64,000 bases of DNA from Plasmodium brasilianum. Taxonomy: Eukaryota; Apicomplexa; Aconoidasida; Haemosporida; Plasmodiidae. A program made the position numbers and the translations under genes. A model generated the notes under the pieces. It did no database searches and was not told the DNA's origin. It worked only from the letters and a program-made list of their open reading frames with translations. Location of the stretch: NCBI RefSeq assembly GCF_023973825.1, contig NC_090123.1, positions 975,501-1,039,500 on the forward strand, written 5' to 3'. Positions 41,114 to 52,545 of the stretch are shown here, one piece after another (position 1 is the stretch's first letter; every line of letters starts with the position of its first letter).

Positions 41114-41607
41114 ATATAAGGGGCAAGAAGTCTCTCGATAGCTTCAAGATAAACTCAAAAATTAAGAAGCTTTATAGCACGAATTTTTACAAAATTGACT
41201 TTTGCGCATACACAGTACACATTTATTTTTGTATGATTTGTAAGTATCCATGATTTGAGAAAAAACTGATGGCACGAAGGGGGGGGGCATTAAGCGAGCT
41301 TCATAAAAGGATATACTTCCAATAGGTGTATACTCCCTTATATGTGTTTACTAGTACACAACTGTATACTGCTATAAATGTGTACACGATCATACACTTA
41401 TTTACAACCAAACACGTGCACGCACCTAGAAATCGAAGAACAAAAGGTAAATGAACAAGAGAGGGGGCGAATGAAGGAGTAAAGGCTTATATTAAAACAA
41501 CGATCATATAACGATAGGGAGAAAGAACGAGCGAAGAAGGTAAGTAATCCAAGTGAAAATCCCCTTTTTCTACTAGTATATGATTGCATCGATAGCTGTT
41601 CATCAAA
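39872..41607. other. Region between MAT1 and glutathione synthetase; mostly gene-free
   Basis: Apart from the candidate small gene at 40,574-41,253, the stretch holds (TACATA)n near 40,670-40,720, several A and T runs, and a G run at 41,279. It probably contains the 3' UTR of MAT1 and the promoter of glutathione synthetase. Confidence 0.6.
40574..41253 (+). CDS. Candidate small Lys-rich protein (two exons, frame broken at an A run)
   Basis: Exon 1 would be 40574-40642 (MGVPLLPFPILESRHFARFT...) with a GTACAC donor. Exon 2 would start at 40898 after CCCTTCAG (NKNAFE, then poly-Lys). A 29-A run at 40914-40942 then shifts the frame; one added A would restore it to QHKDKSYIKFIKKCITNMCN..., which stays open through two more A runs to LDIRGKKSLDSFKINSKIKK and a stop at 41251-41253. 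The non-Lys parts look coding, but much of the length is homopolymer and the gene was not in the original P. falciparum order I remember. The protein would be strongly basic and of unknown function. This is a low-confidence call; the alternative is chance open frames in A-rich DNA. Confidence 0.3.
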
Positions 41608-43635
41608 ATGGAAAATAAAATAAATGAATTTTACGAAATAATACAAAAAGAAATATTAAATTATTTTACTATTCCGAGGGGTAAAAATGAATATTTAAGT
41701 TATGAGAGGATAAAATTATTTATACGAGACTTAGTGGACTTTTTAAATACTGAAGGATTTTATATATATACAAAGTCGTACATAAATGAAGAAAATATAA
41801 ATTTTTGTCATTCACCTAAACTTTTTTCATTTACCTTATTACCACAAAAATTAGAAGGATATTTGTTGGAATTGTGTAAGCAATGTACCTTACTGTATGC
41901 TGAATTGTTTGATAATATTGTTTGTGACTTGCCTTTTTTATTAAACATATTAAAAGATCTTAAAGAGTATGATGCTTTTACCAAAAGGATGATTGAAATT
42001 TGTCAACGGGTCTATTTGAGTGGGAGCAATGGGAGAAACATACAGAATGATATTCGTTGTGTTATTGGACGATCCGACTACATGACAAATAGGCGCTTAA
42101 ATGGGGAAGGCGGGGAAATAGGGGAAGTACAAAAACAGAACGAAAAGAATATTGATATAAAACAAATCGAATACAACACAATATCAGTTGCTTTTGGTAA
42201 TCTGTCTTCCTTCATTTTTGAAGCACACAAAAATATGATAAAAGAAATATATAGAGAATATTTTCCATATTTTTATAAGGAAAAGAAAAACGAAAAAAAA
42301 ATTCTTTCTATTTTGGATAAAAAGTTTGATAATAATTTTCTCGAAGGTATAATTTCTTGTATTTCTAAATGTCACGAGATTTATACTGAACAATATTCAA
42401 ATTTCGAAAAAAATTTTAAAAAAATAATCATTAGCATTTTAGATAAGGAAGACTTAAATAATTTTGATAAAAATAAAACGAAATGTGAATTACAAAAACT
42501 AGGTATAGGACTAAAATGTTTTACTATCACGGAATTACAAAACTTATTTGAAAAAAAAAAATTATTTTTAAATTATACTCATGAGACTGTAAGCGATTCT
42601 TTGGAAAGGATTAGAAAGAACGCTAACCCTACTGAGGAAAAGCTGCAAAGAGGGAGGTTATTCATAAATATGAACGATGAGGAAGCACACAATAGGGATA
42701 GCATAGTTCATACATATAATGCTTCCACTATGTCTACTCACAACGCTCACCACGATCATAACGCAATATACGAGCGAAACATATACGAAGTAAGTGTGAT
42801 ATACTTCAGATCCCTGTACACACCTAACCATTTTAATGAAATCGTGTGGACTATAAGAGAAATGATCGAATACAGTGATGCAGTGAAGATTCCTTCCCTG
42901 CCATACCAGTTGGTTGGGTGTAAGCGGATGCAAATGCTACTACTAGATGATGAAATTTTAAAAAAATATATTTCCATAAATTTAAATAAGAATGATAAAA
43001 CAGAAAAACAAATAATGAATGATATGAATTTGTTAAAGAAAACTTTTGCTTTACAAGTAGATCCTTCTTTAAATAAAAATGCTTCCATCATTTCACGAGC
43101 CATTGAAAATGCAAATAATTTTTTGTTAAAACCTCAAAGAGAAGGTGGAAAAAATAACCTGCATGGTCAGGATGTTAAGGACACATTAATGCTTTTTTAT
43201 GAACCACAAGAGAAGAAGAAGTTGTGCTGCTATGTTTTAATGCAAAAGTTGTTCCCGTCGTCTTTTATGACAATTCACTGCAGGACGAGGAGGACAGGAG
43301 AGAACCACACAGGAGGAGTACTAAGTCCACCTCACAGGGATGGGGCGATCAGGACAGAATCAAAAGGGTATGAAGATCAGTTGGAAAGGGGGCATGAACA
43401 ATGGAAGGGAAATCAGACTGATGCCAAATGCCAATTGGAAGAATGTTATTTTGTCGAATTTTCTCCTGAACAGTCCATTTCAGAAATTAGCCTTTTCCAC
43501 AATTTTATTTTTTGTAAAAATAAAAATGTCCTCAATGAACAAAAGGGATATCTGGTTCGGACCAAAAATTGCAAGGAGAATGAAGGCGGGGCTATATGTG
43601 GTATATCGAGTTTGGATTCCTTCTTCTTGACGTAA
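41608..43635 (+). CDS. GS: Glutathione synthetase (eukaryotic type)
   Basis: The 675-residue ATP-grasp enzyme joins gamma-glutamylcysteine and glycine to make glutathione, central to redox defence of the parasite. Evidence: the substrate-side segment ending in IPSLPYQLVGCKRMQMLLLD (about 430-450), the stretch QVDPSLNKNASIISRAIENA, the glycine-rich loop LLKPQREGGKNN (506-517) and the C-terminal lid RTKNCKENEGGAICGISSLD ending at Leu-Thr, matching the family end 'RTK...GG...G...LD'. Plasmodium-specific inserts (about 140-175, 350-390 and 560-620) make it longer than the human enzyme (474 residues). It has no introns. The loop has GGKNN where many eukaryotic enzymes have GGGNN. The gene follows MAT1 on the same strand. 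Confidence 0.95.
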   Translation: MENKINEFYEIIQKEILNYFTIPRGKNEYLSYERIKLFIRDLVDFLNTEGFYIYTKSYINEENINFCHSPKLFSFTLLPQKLEGYLLELCKQCTLLYAELFDNIVCDLPFLLNILKDLKEYDAFTKRMIEICQRVYLSGSNGRNIQNDIRCVIGRSDYMTNRRLNGEGGEIGEVQKQNEKNIDIKQIEYNTISVAFGNLSSFIFEAHKNMIKEIYREYFPYFYKEKKNEKKILSILDKKFDNNFLEGIISCISKCHEIYTEQYSNFEKNFKKIIISILDKEDLNNFDKNKTKCELQKLGIGLKCFTITELQNLFEKKKLFLNYTHETVSDSLERIRKNANPTEEKLQRGRLFINMNDEEAHNRDSIVHTYNASTMSTHNAHHDHNAIYERNIYEVSVIYFRSLYTPNHFNEIVWTIREMIEYSDAVKIPSLPYQLVGCKRMQMLLLDDEILKKYISINLNKNDKTEKQIMNDMNLLKKTFALQVDPSLNKNASIISRAIENANNFLLKPQREGGKNNLHGQDVKDTLMLFYEPQEKKKLCCYVLMQKLFPSSFMTIHCRTRRTGENHTGGVLSPPHRDGAIRTESKGYEDQLERGHEQWKGNQTDAKCQLEECYFVEFSPEQSISEISLFHNFIFCKNKNVLNEQKGYLVRTKNCKENEGGAICGISSLDSFFLT

Positions 43636-43832
43636 AGCGGACCGATGGGCATCAAAAAAATATGAGGCACAAATAAGTACATCATCGGACAATACCAAAC
43701 CTAAGGAAGAAATGTTAAAATTTCAAGAAATGAATGAAACGTGAATAAAACCTCTCGTCGTGATGAGAAAAAATTTGAATTTTTTTTTTTTTTTTTTTTT
43801 TATAAATGTACATGACACTGGCTTTTGATATG

Positions 43833-43866
<34 letters not shown>

Positions 43867-44095
43867 GCACTTTACGTAACACCGTTGTTCATTTTTTTTT
43901 TTTTTTTTTTTGGCATTTTAAAGAAACTCCCTTTTGTTATATAATTTCCTCATGGTATTATTATAAAGCTTCTTTGTTACGACCTTTTTTGTGAATTTAT
44001 ATACATTTTCTAAGGGATTTATTCATGCCGTTTTATTGTTGGCATCATTTTGCTATTTGCTCTATTTCGTAACCTTCTTCATTGGCGACTTTATG

Positions 44096-44171
<76 letters not shown>

Positions 44172-44564
44172 TCGTATACAAACATGACAGAGATATTTCG
44201 CTATATGCACATCTCCTATTTTTGTCATGGCAAATACTGTGAGTTATGACTAACAAATTATGACTAACAAATTATGACTAACAAATTATGACTAACAAAT
44301 TATGACTTACAAATTAAGATTTACAAAATATGACTTGCAAATTAAGATTTACAAAATATGACTTACAAATTATGATTTACAAAATATGACTTACAAATTA
44401 TGATTTACAAAATATGACTTACAAATTATGATTTACAAAATATGATTTACAAAATAAAGACTTAAGTATCTACATTGTATCTCTTCCTTTTTTTTTTTTT
44501 TTTTTTTTTTTTTGTAATTTCTTTTTGCAAAAAATTTCTTTTCCAAATTGTTCAAATCGTAAAA
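43636..44564. other. Intergenic region with T runs and a degenerate repeat
   Basis: Contains four T runs of 18-72 bases (the longest is 44,097-44,168) and the array at 44,243-44,460. The Phe-rich ORFs are translations of T runs. No gene is seen. Confidence 0.75.
44243..44460. repeat. 15-bp array AATTATGACTAACA / AAAATATGACTTACA
   Basis: Fourteen or so copies, first with GACTAAC, then GACTTAC alternating with GATTTAC units. It lies upstream of the small gene at 44,565. Confidence 0.9.
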
Positions 44565-44897
44565 ATGTTTTACATGATTAAGAACGCAGTAAGAAACACC
44601 AAGGGCTTCAATTTCTATGAAGTAAAAATAAAATTATTCTTAAAAGAAATTTATATGAAAAGCGATAAAGAAATAACAAGTATAGTAACCCCCTCTTCTT
44701 CATGTAGTTCCCACGAAAATTTATTTTTTAATGATCTATTTATATATTTGGAAAAGAAGAAAAATGAAGAGCAAAATAATACTCTGCTTTTCAATAAGGT
44801 CCGAAATGATAAAAGGCACAGGAAAAGAGCTTTTCAAAAAAGAGGATACTGGAAGAAAATGCATTACTTCGTTCGAAAGAATAATATGATGTGGTAA
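44565..44897 (+). CDS. Small basic hypothetical protein, possibly an organellar ribosomal protein
   Basis: A 110-residue ORF starting MFYMIKNAVRNTKGFNFYEV. The middle has KIKLFLKEIYMKSDKEITSI, then a Ser-rich linker, and the C-terminus is strongly basic (NDKRHRKRAFQKRGYWKKMH) and ends in Met-Met-Trp. The basic tail and small size suggest a ribosomal or RNA-binding protein of mitochondrion or apicoplast, but I cannot match a family. The strand and position agree with a conserved P. falciparum gene between prefoldin 6 and glutathione synthetase (memory), which supports it being real. The frame is open upstream through a T run without another ATG. Confidence 0.6.
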   Translation: MFYMIKNAVRNTKGFNFYEVKIKLFLKEIYMKSDKEITSIVTPSSSCSSHENLFFNDLFIYLEKKKNEEQNNTLLFNKVRNDKRHRKRAFQKRGYWKKMHYFVRKNNMMW

Positions 44898-44945
44898 AGG
44901 CACAAAGGACGTCCGAAAGTTTCTTTTGAAAAAGGGGACACTTAT

Positions 44946-44976
<31 letters not shown>

Positions 44977-45119
44977 CATATATATACATATATATACATA
45001 TATATAATTGTGTGCACATACGTGTATGCCTATTATGTACGTATTTGGATGCATATGTGTAAGTGCACACACATGTACTTGTACTTGTACATGTACATGT
45101 ACATGTAAACTAAGTGTGA

Positions 45120-45165
<46 letters not shown>

Positions 45166-45496
45166 GTATGAATCTACGCTTAAAAAAAAATACTGCATCC
45201 GTTATGCTCACTTTTTCGAGCAAAGCGGCTCTTTTTCACATTTGACTTTTTATGCATACAATTTTTCTGTAGTTTTGCCTTCAAGGTACAAAATATTGAT
45301 TACGAAAAAATGAAAAGATTGAAAAGGGGGGAGGTGTATTCAAGTTAAAAACTCTTCAAGGAAAAAACCCTACTCTCGATGTATCCCTGATGATGCGTTT
45401 GCCTGAATATTTTGTCCATCACTTTTTATTTTTCATATCCTTCTTAAAACAACTGAATAAAAGGGAATTTGCGCAAGCGCGAAATTTCGTTCTATG
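44898..45496. other. Convergent intergenic region with TA and TG repeats
   Basis: Holds several (TA)n and (TATACA)n blocks, a (TGTACT)n block around 45,070, and a 43-base TA run at 45,121-45,164. It lies between the 3' end of the small basic gene and the 3' end of prefoldin 6. No gene is seen. Confidence 0.75.
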
Positions 45497-45835
45497 TCAA
45501 GTTGGGGGGATAGCAATTTTTCTCTGGTTTGACTGCATTTCGAGCTGAAAAGAAATAAAACAAAATATGGAATAATAACGAAAATGGGAAGTAAAGTTTA
45601 TCGTAATTACGTAACATGCAAGGGCATAACTTAACGGCTGCCATAATTAATTTTTGTCTTTATTATAAGTACATCGCTAAAAAGTTTCTTCAGCTTCTCC
45701 TCTGAATTGCTAATGACCTTTTTCCTGCTTTCACTACAAAAGAGCAATCATATTTTTATTAAAAAAAAAATACAATATGTTGCACTTCATAAGTTTAAAG
45801 TATTCACATATACACATGTATATACACATATATAT

Positions 45836-45878
<43 letters not shown>

Positions 45879-46149
45879 TATGCCACAAATTATGTGCGAC
45901 TTTTAGCCTTACATTTCCCCACTAATATAGTGTATTCTCCTCGTCACTGTATCGTAGCATTTATTTTTTTCCTCCTTTACTAATATTAATCCAACGAGTT
46001 TATGCAAAACGGCATCATCCTCTAAATTCTTAACTTCCTATTTTAAATTAAAAAAAGTAAAAATTAAAAAATTATTATAAAGTAATCAGTGTAAAGGAAA
46101 GGTATGTATAACATTATATGTAATGTTGTATAAGGGGTGTGTTTGCGTG

Positions 46150-46192
<43 letters not shown>

Positions 46193-46771
46193 GAGGGGTC
46201 TCAACAATTCATTTGTCTTTTTTTCGTTTTTACATACACATACAAGCATGCGATTGTATATGTGTGTAAACGGGCATATATACATGCATACTTGCACATA
46301 TACATATATATTTACACGCAATGATAAGTAGACATGCTAGACATTGCAGATGTTGAAAACGCGGCAGACATACACGTATATGTAGTAGCAGTTCCACATA
46401 AACAAATGCTAATCTGTCCTTACTTCCAGTAGCATTTCATTTTCGACCTTCTGTGTAATGAGTTCTTCCAATTGAGCATTCAATTTCTCACAGCCTTTAA
46501 AAAAAAATAAAATAAAATAAAAATAAGAAAAAAAATATATATTTGCATTTGCATTTGCAATTTGTTTCACTTGTTCTTCATAAATAACATCGAAAATTGG
46601 GAATGCCCATGGGTATACATACATTTACGCGCGTTTATGTGTATTTATATATACTTGTACTTATGTGCGCATTTTTTATGTTTTTTTCCTTTTTCATTTT
46701 GTTCAATTTTTTATACTCGTTTTTAAGGTATTTATTTCCTTCACAATTTTTGTAATTTTATCTTGAGACAT
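45497..46771 (-). CDS. PFDN6: Prefoldin subunit 6 (beta-type), five exons
   Basis: Exons (minus) are 46717-46771, 46424-46494, 45913-46037, 45673-45733 and 45497-45544; phases are consistent and give 119 residues. Prefoldin is a hexameric jellyfish-shaped chaperone that passes unfolded actin and tubulin to the CCT chaperonin. The sequence has the beta-subunit plan: an N-terminal coiled coil (KITKIVKEINTLKTS), ENEMLLEEV, the hairpin with VLHKLVGLILVKEE (family: VYKLVGPVLVKQ), RRIHYISGEIE, and a C-terminal coiled coil (EEKLKKLFSD). The splice sites are short and the last ones (GTACTT donor at 45672) are less certain, but the C-terminal reading fits. The length agrees with human PFDN6 (129). Confidence 0.9.
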
Positions 46772-47291
46772 GTTGCACAGACAGGTACTTTTTTTTTCTG
46801 TATTTTATCCTTATTTATCTTTATTTTATCCTTATTTTTTTTTTTTTTTGTGATATATAAAAACTTTCGGTACGTACTTTTTCTCCTGAACTACTGTGGG
46901 TTTTCAGAGAGAAGCGTTTCTACGTTTAATGTACAACGTCACTATGCTTTGCACTTCTCTCGCTAATTTGTTTGCTTATGTTTTGTATTTCTAAATACAT
47001 AGGCATACACATGTAAGTAGTCATATGTACATACATACATACGTACATGCGCACATGAATATGTAATATGCTGTATGTTATTTAAAACTGGAAAGGATTC
47101 AAAGAACTGAGCTTTTCACAAAATATTTTCCTAACATATAAAAAATAAATATTGCAAAAAAAAAGTAATGAAAATAACACGAGGTTAATTAAATATTGTT
47201 AATTCATTTCTCTGCTATTTGTCGTAATTAATTATGTTTAACTCATTTTTCTGCTATTTGTCGTTTTTTCATTTTTTTTTTTTTTCGTACC

Positions 47292-47313
47292 TGCGGTAGC
47301 GAACGTTACCGTA
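47292..47313. other. Small GC-richer inverted repeat (9-bp stem, GAAC loop)
   Basis: TGCGGTAGC and GTTACCGTA can pair with two G-T pairs around a GAAC tetraloop. It is conspicuous in otherwise very AT-rich DNA. Confidence 0.7.
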
Positions 47314-47429
47314 GCTCTAAATGAGACGTAAAAAAAAAAATCAAAAATAAATTAACAAGTTAAAGAAAAATAAAGAAAAGTTAATAAAAAAATAAAAAGA
47401 ACAAATAAGGCAAAATAAAAAAAGAAAAA

Positions 47430-47630
47430 AAGAAATTTACGCAAAAACAAGCAAAAAAATTAAAATATACAAAAACAAGCAAAAAAATTAAAATATACAA
47501 AAACAAGCAAAAAAAATTAAAATATACAAAAACAAGCAAAAAAATTAAAATATACAAAAACAAGCAAAAAAATTAAAATACGCAAAAACAAGCAAAAAAA
47601 ATTAAAATACGCAAAAACAAGCAGAGCGAA
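47430..47630. repeat. 28-bp minisatellite (AAATATACAAAAACAAGCAA + AAAAATTA)
   Basis: Seven or so copies with a variable A count, later ones with ACGC for ATAC. Like the other 28-bp array, copies abut with no spacers. Confidence 0.95.
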
Positions 47631-47883
47631 ATGTACAAAAACAATGATAGCAAAATTAACTGTTGTGATACTCTTATGTAAAAAAGCAAGGAAACACAGC
47701 ACAGGTTTACGATGAAAAGAAAACATGCTTAATTTTTACCCAAATTTTTTGGGATTAAGAAAGGAGGAAAAAACAAAAAAATTTTTTAATGTAATAAGTG
47801 TGTATAAATGATACAAACATATTACATAAAAAGGTCTGTGACAAGTGTATAAAGTCATATTAGTGGCACCGCATAAGTGAGAA

Positions 47884-47931
<48 letters not shown>

Positions 47932-48143
47932 ACCCTTATGCACATGTACAGGCACTTTTGCATTTTTGCTCCTGTAGTATTGGAAAAAAAAAAAAAAATT
48001 GTGTGAATGATGATAAGGCTTTATTACAGTTTTTCAGTGCTTCAACTTTTTTAATTTTACACGTGCAAGAAGCACATTGATCAGTCCGTCATAGTTAGAA
48101 CTCTTATTAGTAGGGGTGCTCAACCCATCTTCCTGATTCGTGC

Positions 48144-50234
48144 CTAAATCTCTTTCAAATATATATCTACGTAGTATGGAAAAATGAAACATTCATTGGT
48201 AAGAAGAAATCGTTTTTTCCTTCCATCTGTGATCTCATTTTCATCTCTTTTCCTTCTTATGGAAAAGATTGTGGCATTAATTTCCTTGTGAATCTTTGAC
48301 GATACGTGCTGACTTAAGTACATTGAACTTAGGTAATGGAAGTTATTTATAAAAAATAAAAAGAGACGTAAATTTTGTATTTCTAGCTTAAATAATATAT
48401 TATATACAAAAAGATAGGTGTATATAATACAGAGTAACTGAATATTCTGCACAGTTAAGAATTGCACCAGTTTATTTATTTCGTCTTTTTCTCTCCCATC
48501 CTTTTCGTTTAAATGTAGCTGTTTGGTTTTATTTAAATGTAAGTGGTCATTTAATAAGACATGTAACTGTCTTAATATAGTATCATAAACAGGAGCATTC
48601 ATCTTACAGTTCAGTGTAAAGGAAAATAAAAGGTTTATCAACGTTTTAGCAGTTAAATCGCTTTTTCCACAAAAAAAAAAAAAATTCCCCTTTTTTTTTT
48701 TTTTTTTTTTTTTTTCTTCTTCGCCATTTTCGTCAACTTCTTCATTTACATCTTCTTCTATCACTTCAATTTCTTCCATTACTTCGCTTTCTTCCATTAC
48801 TTCAACTTCCTTCACTCCTTCCACATCGTTAAGAAATAGCTTGGTTAAAAAGAACGCTTCCTCGTGTTTGTGATCATAAAAATAATTTAATTTTGACAGA
48901 AAAATGTAAATTGATATTAAACCAAAATGCGAGTAATTTTCGAGCAATTCTTTATTATCCTTCAGAAGAATATGAATTAAATGATAAGTAAATTTTTTAT
49001 TCTCTTCATTTATATACTCCTCTTCTTTAAAACCATGTTTTTCAAAATTTTTTGTTTTTCGAAAAGCGAAGAAGTTACACACACTATTTATAAACATGCA
49101 TATTTCTTTTTCCTTGTATAAGGAAAATAATTTTTTTTTTATCTCTCTACCTAGTAAATGTATAATGCTATTATTGCAATAATTGTAGCAGCTGAGAGTG
49201 TAAAAAAATATTAACTCGAATTTCTCCTTTTCATCGAAGGGGGAGAAGCCTCCCCTGCCGTCTTCACCACTGCTAAGAGGAACAGACCTCCTCTTATCAG
49301 TAGTAGTAATCTCAGATGCTTTGAACGAATCGTGCTTTGCTTTAATGGCATTACACTCCTCGTAGTGTAAAAAACCTTCGTACATTTTTTCTATTTTTCG
49401 GACGTCTTTTATGTTATCACACTTAACATTATTCCTGGTGCTATACTTGAAATTATTTTCTACACCATTATTTACACTGTTATATACACCATTATATACT
49501 CCATTATTTACACCATTTTTGGCCTGGGCATGATTTCCACCCCTAAATGCCTTCAAAACCTCGAGTGAAATATAATTTAAAAAATCAATAATTTTACTCT
49601 TTTCATAACTGTATTTGTTCAAAGAGTGTAACAAGATAATAGACTGCTTTAAGGTAAAATTTGAATATTTTTTAAAAATATAAAAATAATAAATATCATC
49701 GATTATCTTTTTTTCATATATCACATCATTCATTTTGTACAGGTTATTTAAAATAATACATACACTTTTACAATTTAAACTATAAAATAAAGTATTTTTC
49801 TCATTTTTATTTAAACGGCTAATTATAGATTCACTTATTTTTTTATTATGAATATTACACTTTCCTTTAATATCTAGCAACAACGTTACGTCTTGTTCAT
49901 TCATAAAAGGTATATGTTGCGTGAAGTACGAAACAAAAGATTTAATTATATCGTTTACCATAATTTTTTTTTTTTTTTCTTTTATTTTTAACAATATATT
50001 CATTAATCCTTTTAATATTAATATATAGCTTTGATTATTATATATACTGTCATTATATAACTTGACTATCTTTTTATTTATCGAAATAGCTTCTTCATAG
50101 CTTTTTTCAACGGACGAACTTTTTTTTTTGCTTCTTATATAAAAATCATACGACAATTTTTTTAAAAATGGAAGTTTTTCCCTTCCACCATAGGTGCTAA
50201 ACACCTGATAAACCATAAAAAATTTTGTTTTCAT
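48144..50234 (-). CDS. HPR-like helical-repeat protein
   Basis: A single-exon ORF of 696 residues from ATG 50234. The sequence is almost wholly helical, with paired-helix units such as SVCIILNNLYKMNDVIYEKK, QSIILLHSLNKYSYEKSKII and TLINLLFSFTLNCKMNAPVY. The 'nLL.sf.kl.' rhythm is that of apicomplexan heptatricopeptide/RAP proteins, which are mostly mitochondrial RNA-binding factors. The N-terminus (MKTKFFMVYQVFSTYGGREK) is compatible with an organellar leader. Inserts are an Asn-Gly-Val repeat (about 235-255), an acidic Glu-Val-Met-Glu repeat (about 470-500) and a poly-Lys run. No RAP domain is seen. It is transcribed divergently from inositol-3-phosphate synthase across a 3.2 kb gap. Confidence 0.85.
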   Translation of the reverse strand: MKTKFFMVYQVFSTYGGREKLPFLKKLSYDFYIRSKKKSSSVEKSYEEAISINKKIVKLYNDSIYNNQSYILILKGLMNILLKIKEKKKKIMVNDIIKSFVSYFTQHIPFMNEQDVTLLLDIKGKCNIHNKKISESIISRLNKNEKNTLFYSLNCKSVCIILNNLYKMNDVIYEKKIIDDIYYFYIFKKYSNFTLKQSIILLHSLNKYSYEKSKIIDFLNYISLEVLKAFRGGNHAQAKNGVNNGVYNGVYNSVNNGVENNFKYSTRNNVKCDNIKDVRKIEKMYEGFLHYEECNAIKAKHDSFKASEITTTDKRRSVPLSSGEDGRGGFSPFDEKEKFELIFFYTLSCYNYCNNSIIHLLGREIKKKLFSLYKEKEICMFINSVCNFFAFRKTKNFEKHGFKEEEYINEENKKFTYHLIHILLKDNKELLENYSHFGLISIYIFLSKLNYFYDHKHEEAFFLTKLFLNDVEGVKEVEVMEESEVMEEIEVIEEDVNEEVDENGEEEKKKKKKKKGNFFFFCGKSDLTAKTLINLLFSFTLNCKMNAPVYDTILRQLHVLLNDHLHLNKTKQLHLNEKDGREKDEINKLVQFLTVQNIQLLCIIYTYLFVYNILFKLEIQNLRLFLFFINNFHYLSSMYLSQHVSSKIHKEINATIFSIRRKRDENEITDGRKKRFLLTNECFIFPYYVDIYLKEI

Positions 50235-50357
50235 TGTTGATGTTCTGGTAGATACTCAATTAAGGGTAACTCTTTATTTATACGCGGTACACATTACAGT
50301 GCGTCCTTGACATATATACTTGTGTAGGTGTACGCGTACATGTATTACTGTATATGT

Positions 50358-50396
<39 letters not shown>

Positions 50397-50596
50397 AAGT
50401 GCCATACCCGTGCACTTGCATAAATACCACTAGCTAAGAAAAACATGGCACCCTATTTACACAAAAAAAGGGAGCTTACTTTTCAGAAGCGAAAATTTTC
50501 AAAAATAGGTATGCGAGAAAATATGAAGAAAAATGGGAGAACATATTGTTATGCATTTTAACCGCCTTTATTAAAGTGCATATTTTAAAAATTGCG

Positions 50597-50627
<31 letters not shown>

Positions 50628-52029
50628 GTATTACTCATTATGAGCATGGAGAGGGGGTAAAACCTTTGATTTGGCTAGAAAAAAAAAAAAATAATAATAA
50701 TAAAATAAAATTATGACTGAAATTTCTACATTTGCATTATTACAACTATGATCTGATATGGTCAGGTGAAACACAGTAAGGAGAAATGTGAAAAAAGATG
50801 GAGAAAAAAAAGTCGGAATTTAAGATATGAAAATAACTAAAGGTATATACATAAACAACTATATATACACATGTATTTATACGTAAATATATTAATGTAT
50901 ATATGCATAAGCGTGAACAGACATATAACAAATATTGCGACATATTAGTACTTTGATTAAGTACAAACAATCGTGGGGGCTAACCAGAAAGGAATTCTTT
51001 CCGTTAATAAAGCAGTAGACTATCCTCCTCCACCTCCCCATGAGTTGTGTTACATGCTTATTTAATTTATACTAATTTATACAAAATAACAAAATGAAAA
51101 TTAAGGAAAAAAAAAAAAAAAAAAAGGCATTTAAAAGAATATGCTTTTTCTTAACATAAGATAATGTTATAAAAATAAAAAAAAATTTCGAAAAATTCGT
51201 ATTTTGGAAAAATACGACCTCTGTATAATATGTATCATTTTAAAAGAACATGTATATCTTTAAGTTTAACATGTTTGTTGCATTGTAGCACTGCTTCATT
51301 TTTTTAGTTTTTCAAAACATGCAAAGGGAACTTGAACTCTTGATACTATTCAACAAAAAATTTTCATCATATATGCATACATATACATTTAAACATATAC
51401 ATGTAAATATATGTATGTATGTTTAAGCTGCCTCCCTTGACTTCAAAATTTTAACTGTGCTGACAATTCTTCAGAATAATTTTTCCATATTTAAACCATA
51501 ATATTAACAAAAGCCTTTTTAATCATACAGTATTATATATATGCTAATTTGCTTCTTTTTTTTTTTTTTTTTTTTTTATAAAAAAATGTATCCCTTTTTT
51601 ACATATATTGTATCATGATAAATGTTTGATGTATATTTTTTTTTAAATGTAAAATGACCAAACCCCTTTCCCCTTCTCAATTTCTTATTCCTTTTTTCTT
51701 TTTATTTGAATACTAACATTGATGCAATTACAGTACTTTTCAATAATTACTAATAAAAATATAACTTAACGTTATCCCCTCCTGCTCAATGGTAGTTAAT
51801 GATTACAGTATTTTAAATTCACATATACAATATTTTATATATTTATGTATGTATACGTATATACATATATATAATTTAAATAAATCTTTTTTTTTTTTTC
51901 TTTTAAATAAATTTTTTTTATTACGCATTACATAAATATGTATATTATGTATTTATATTATATAAGTATATCATTTACGTATATCATTTACGTATATCAT
52001 ATATATACATCATATAAGTATATTAAAAA

Positions 52030-52070
<41 letters not shown>

Positions 52071-52354
52071 GCATACATATAAACTTATCTCGTCACACAA
52101 ACGGGCTAAAAGAAGTTTTTCATGACAAAATAATTTTTTAATTTTTATATTATACATAAATATATATATATATAATAATATATTTACATAAGAGTATTAT
52201 GTTTTTAGAAAAAATAGCACTATACACCGTATCGGGAGACTTCTAATTTTTTCGAAAACATCGCACGAATATGTACAAGATATGTATCGTATATATATTA
52301 CATTACAGCAAAAAAATAGTATTCAAAATAGAATAAAAAAAAAAAACCAAAAAA

Positions 52355-52545
52355 ATATGCAAACACAAAAATATGCAAACAAAAAAATATGCAAACAAAA
52401 AAATATGCAAACAAAAAAATATGCAAACAAAAAAATATGCAAACAAAAAAATATGCAAACAAAAAAATATGCAAACAAAAAAATATGCAAACACAAAAAT
52501 ATGCAAACAAAAAAATATGCAAACAAAAAAATATGCAAACTAACG
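52355..52545. repeat. 16-bp minisatellite AAATATGCAAACAAAA
   Basis: Twelve copies, three having CACA in place of AAAA/AACA. The period is not a multiple of three, so three minus-frame Phe/Cys/Ile ORFs appear, none of them real. Confidence 0.95.

Larger units (their letters stand above)
46772..48143. other. Intergenic region with a minisatellite and a GC-richer hairpin
   Basis: Lies between the HPR-like gene's 3' end and the prefoldin 6 start, both on the minus strand. Contains a direct repeat of TTTCTGCTATTTGTCGT near 47,205-47,265, a hairpin at 47,292-47,313, a 28-bp array at 47,430-47,630 and a TA run at 47,890-47,928. The hairpin region could be part of an untranslated 5' exon of prefoldin 6, because AG and GT flank a 26-base block on the minus strand. 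No gene is called. Confidence 0.6.
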
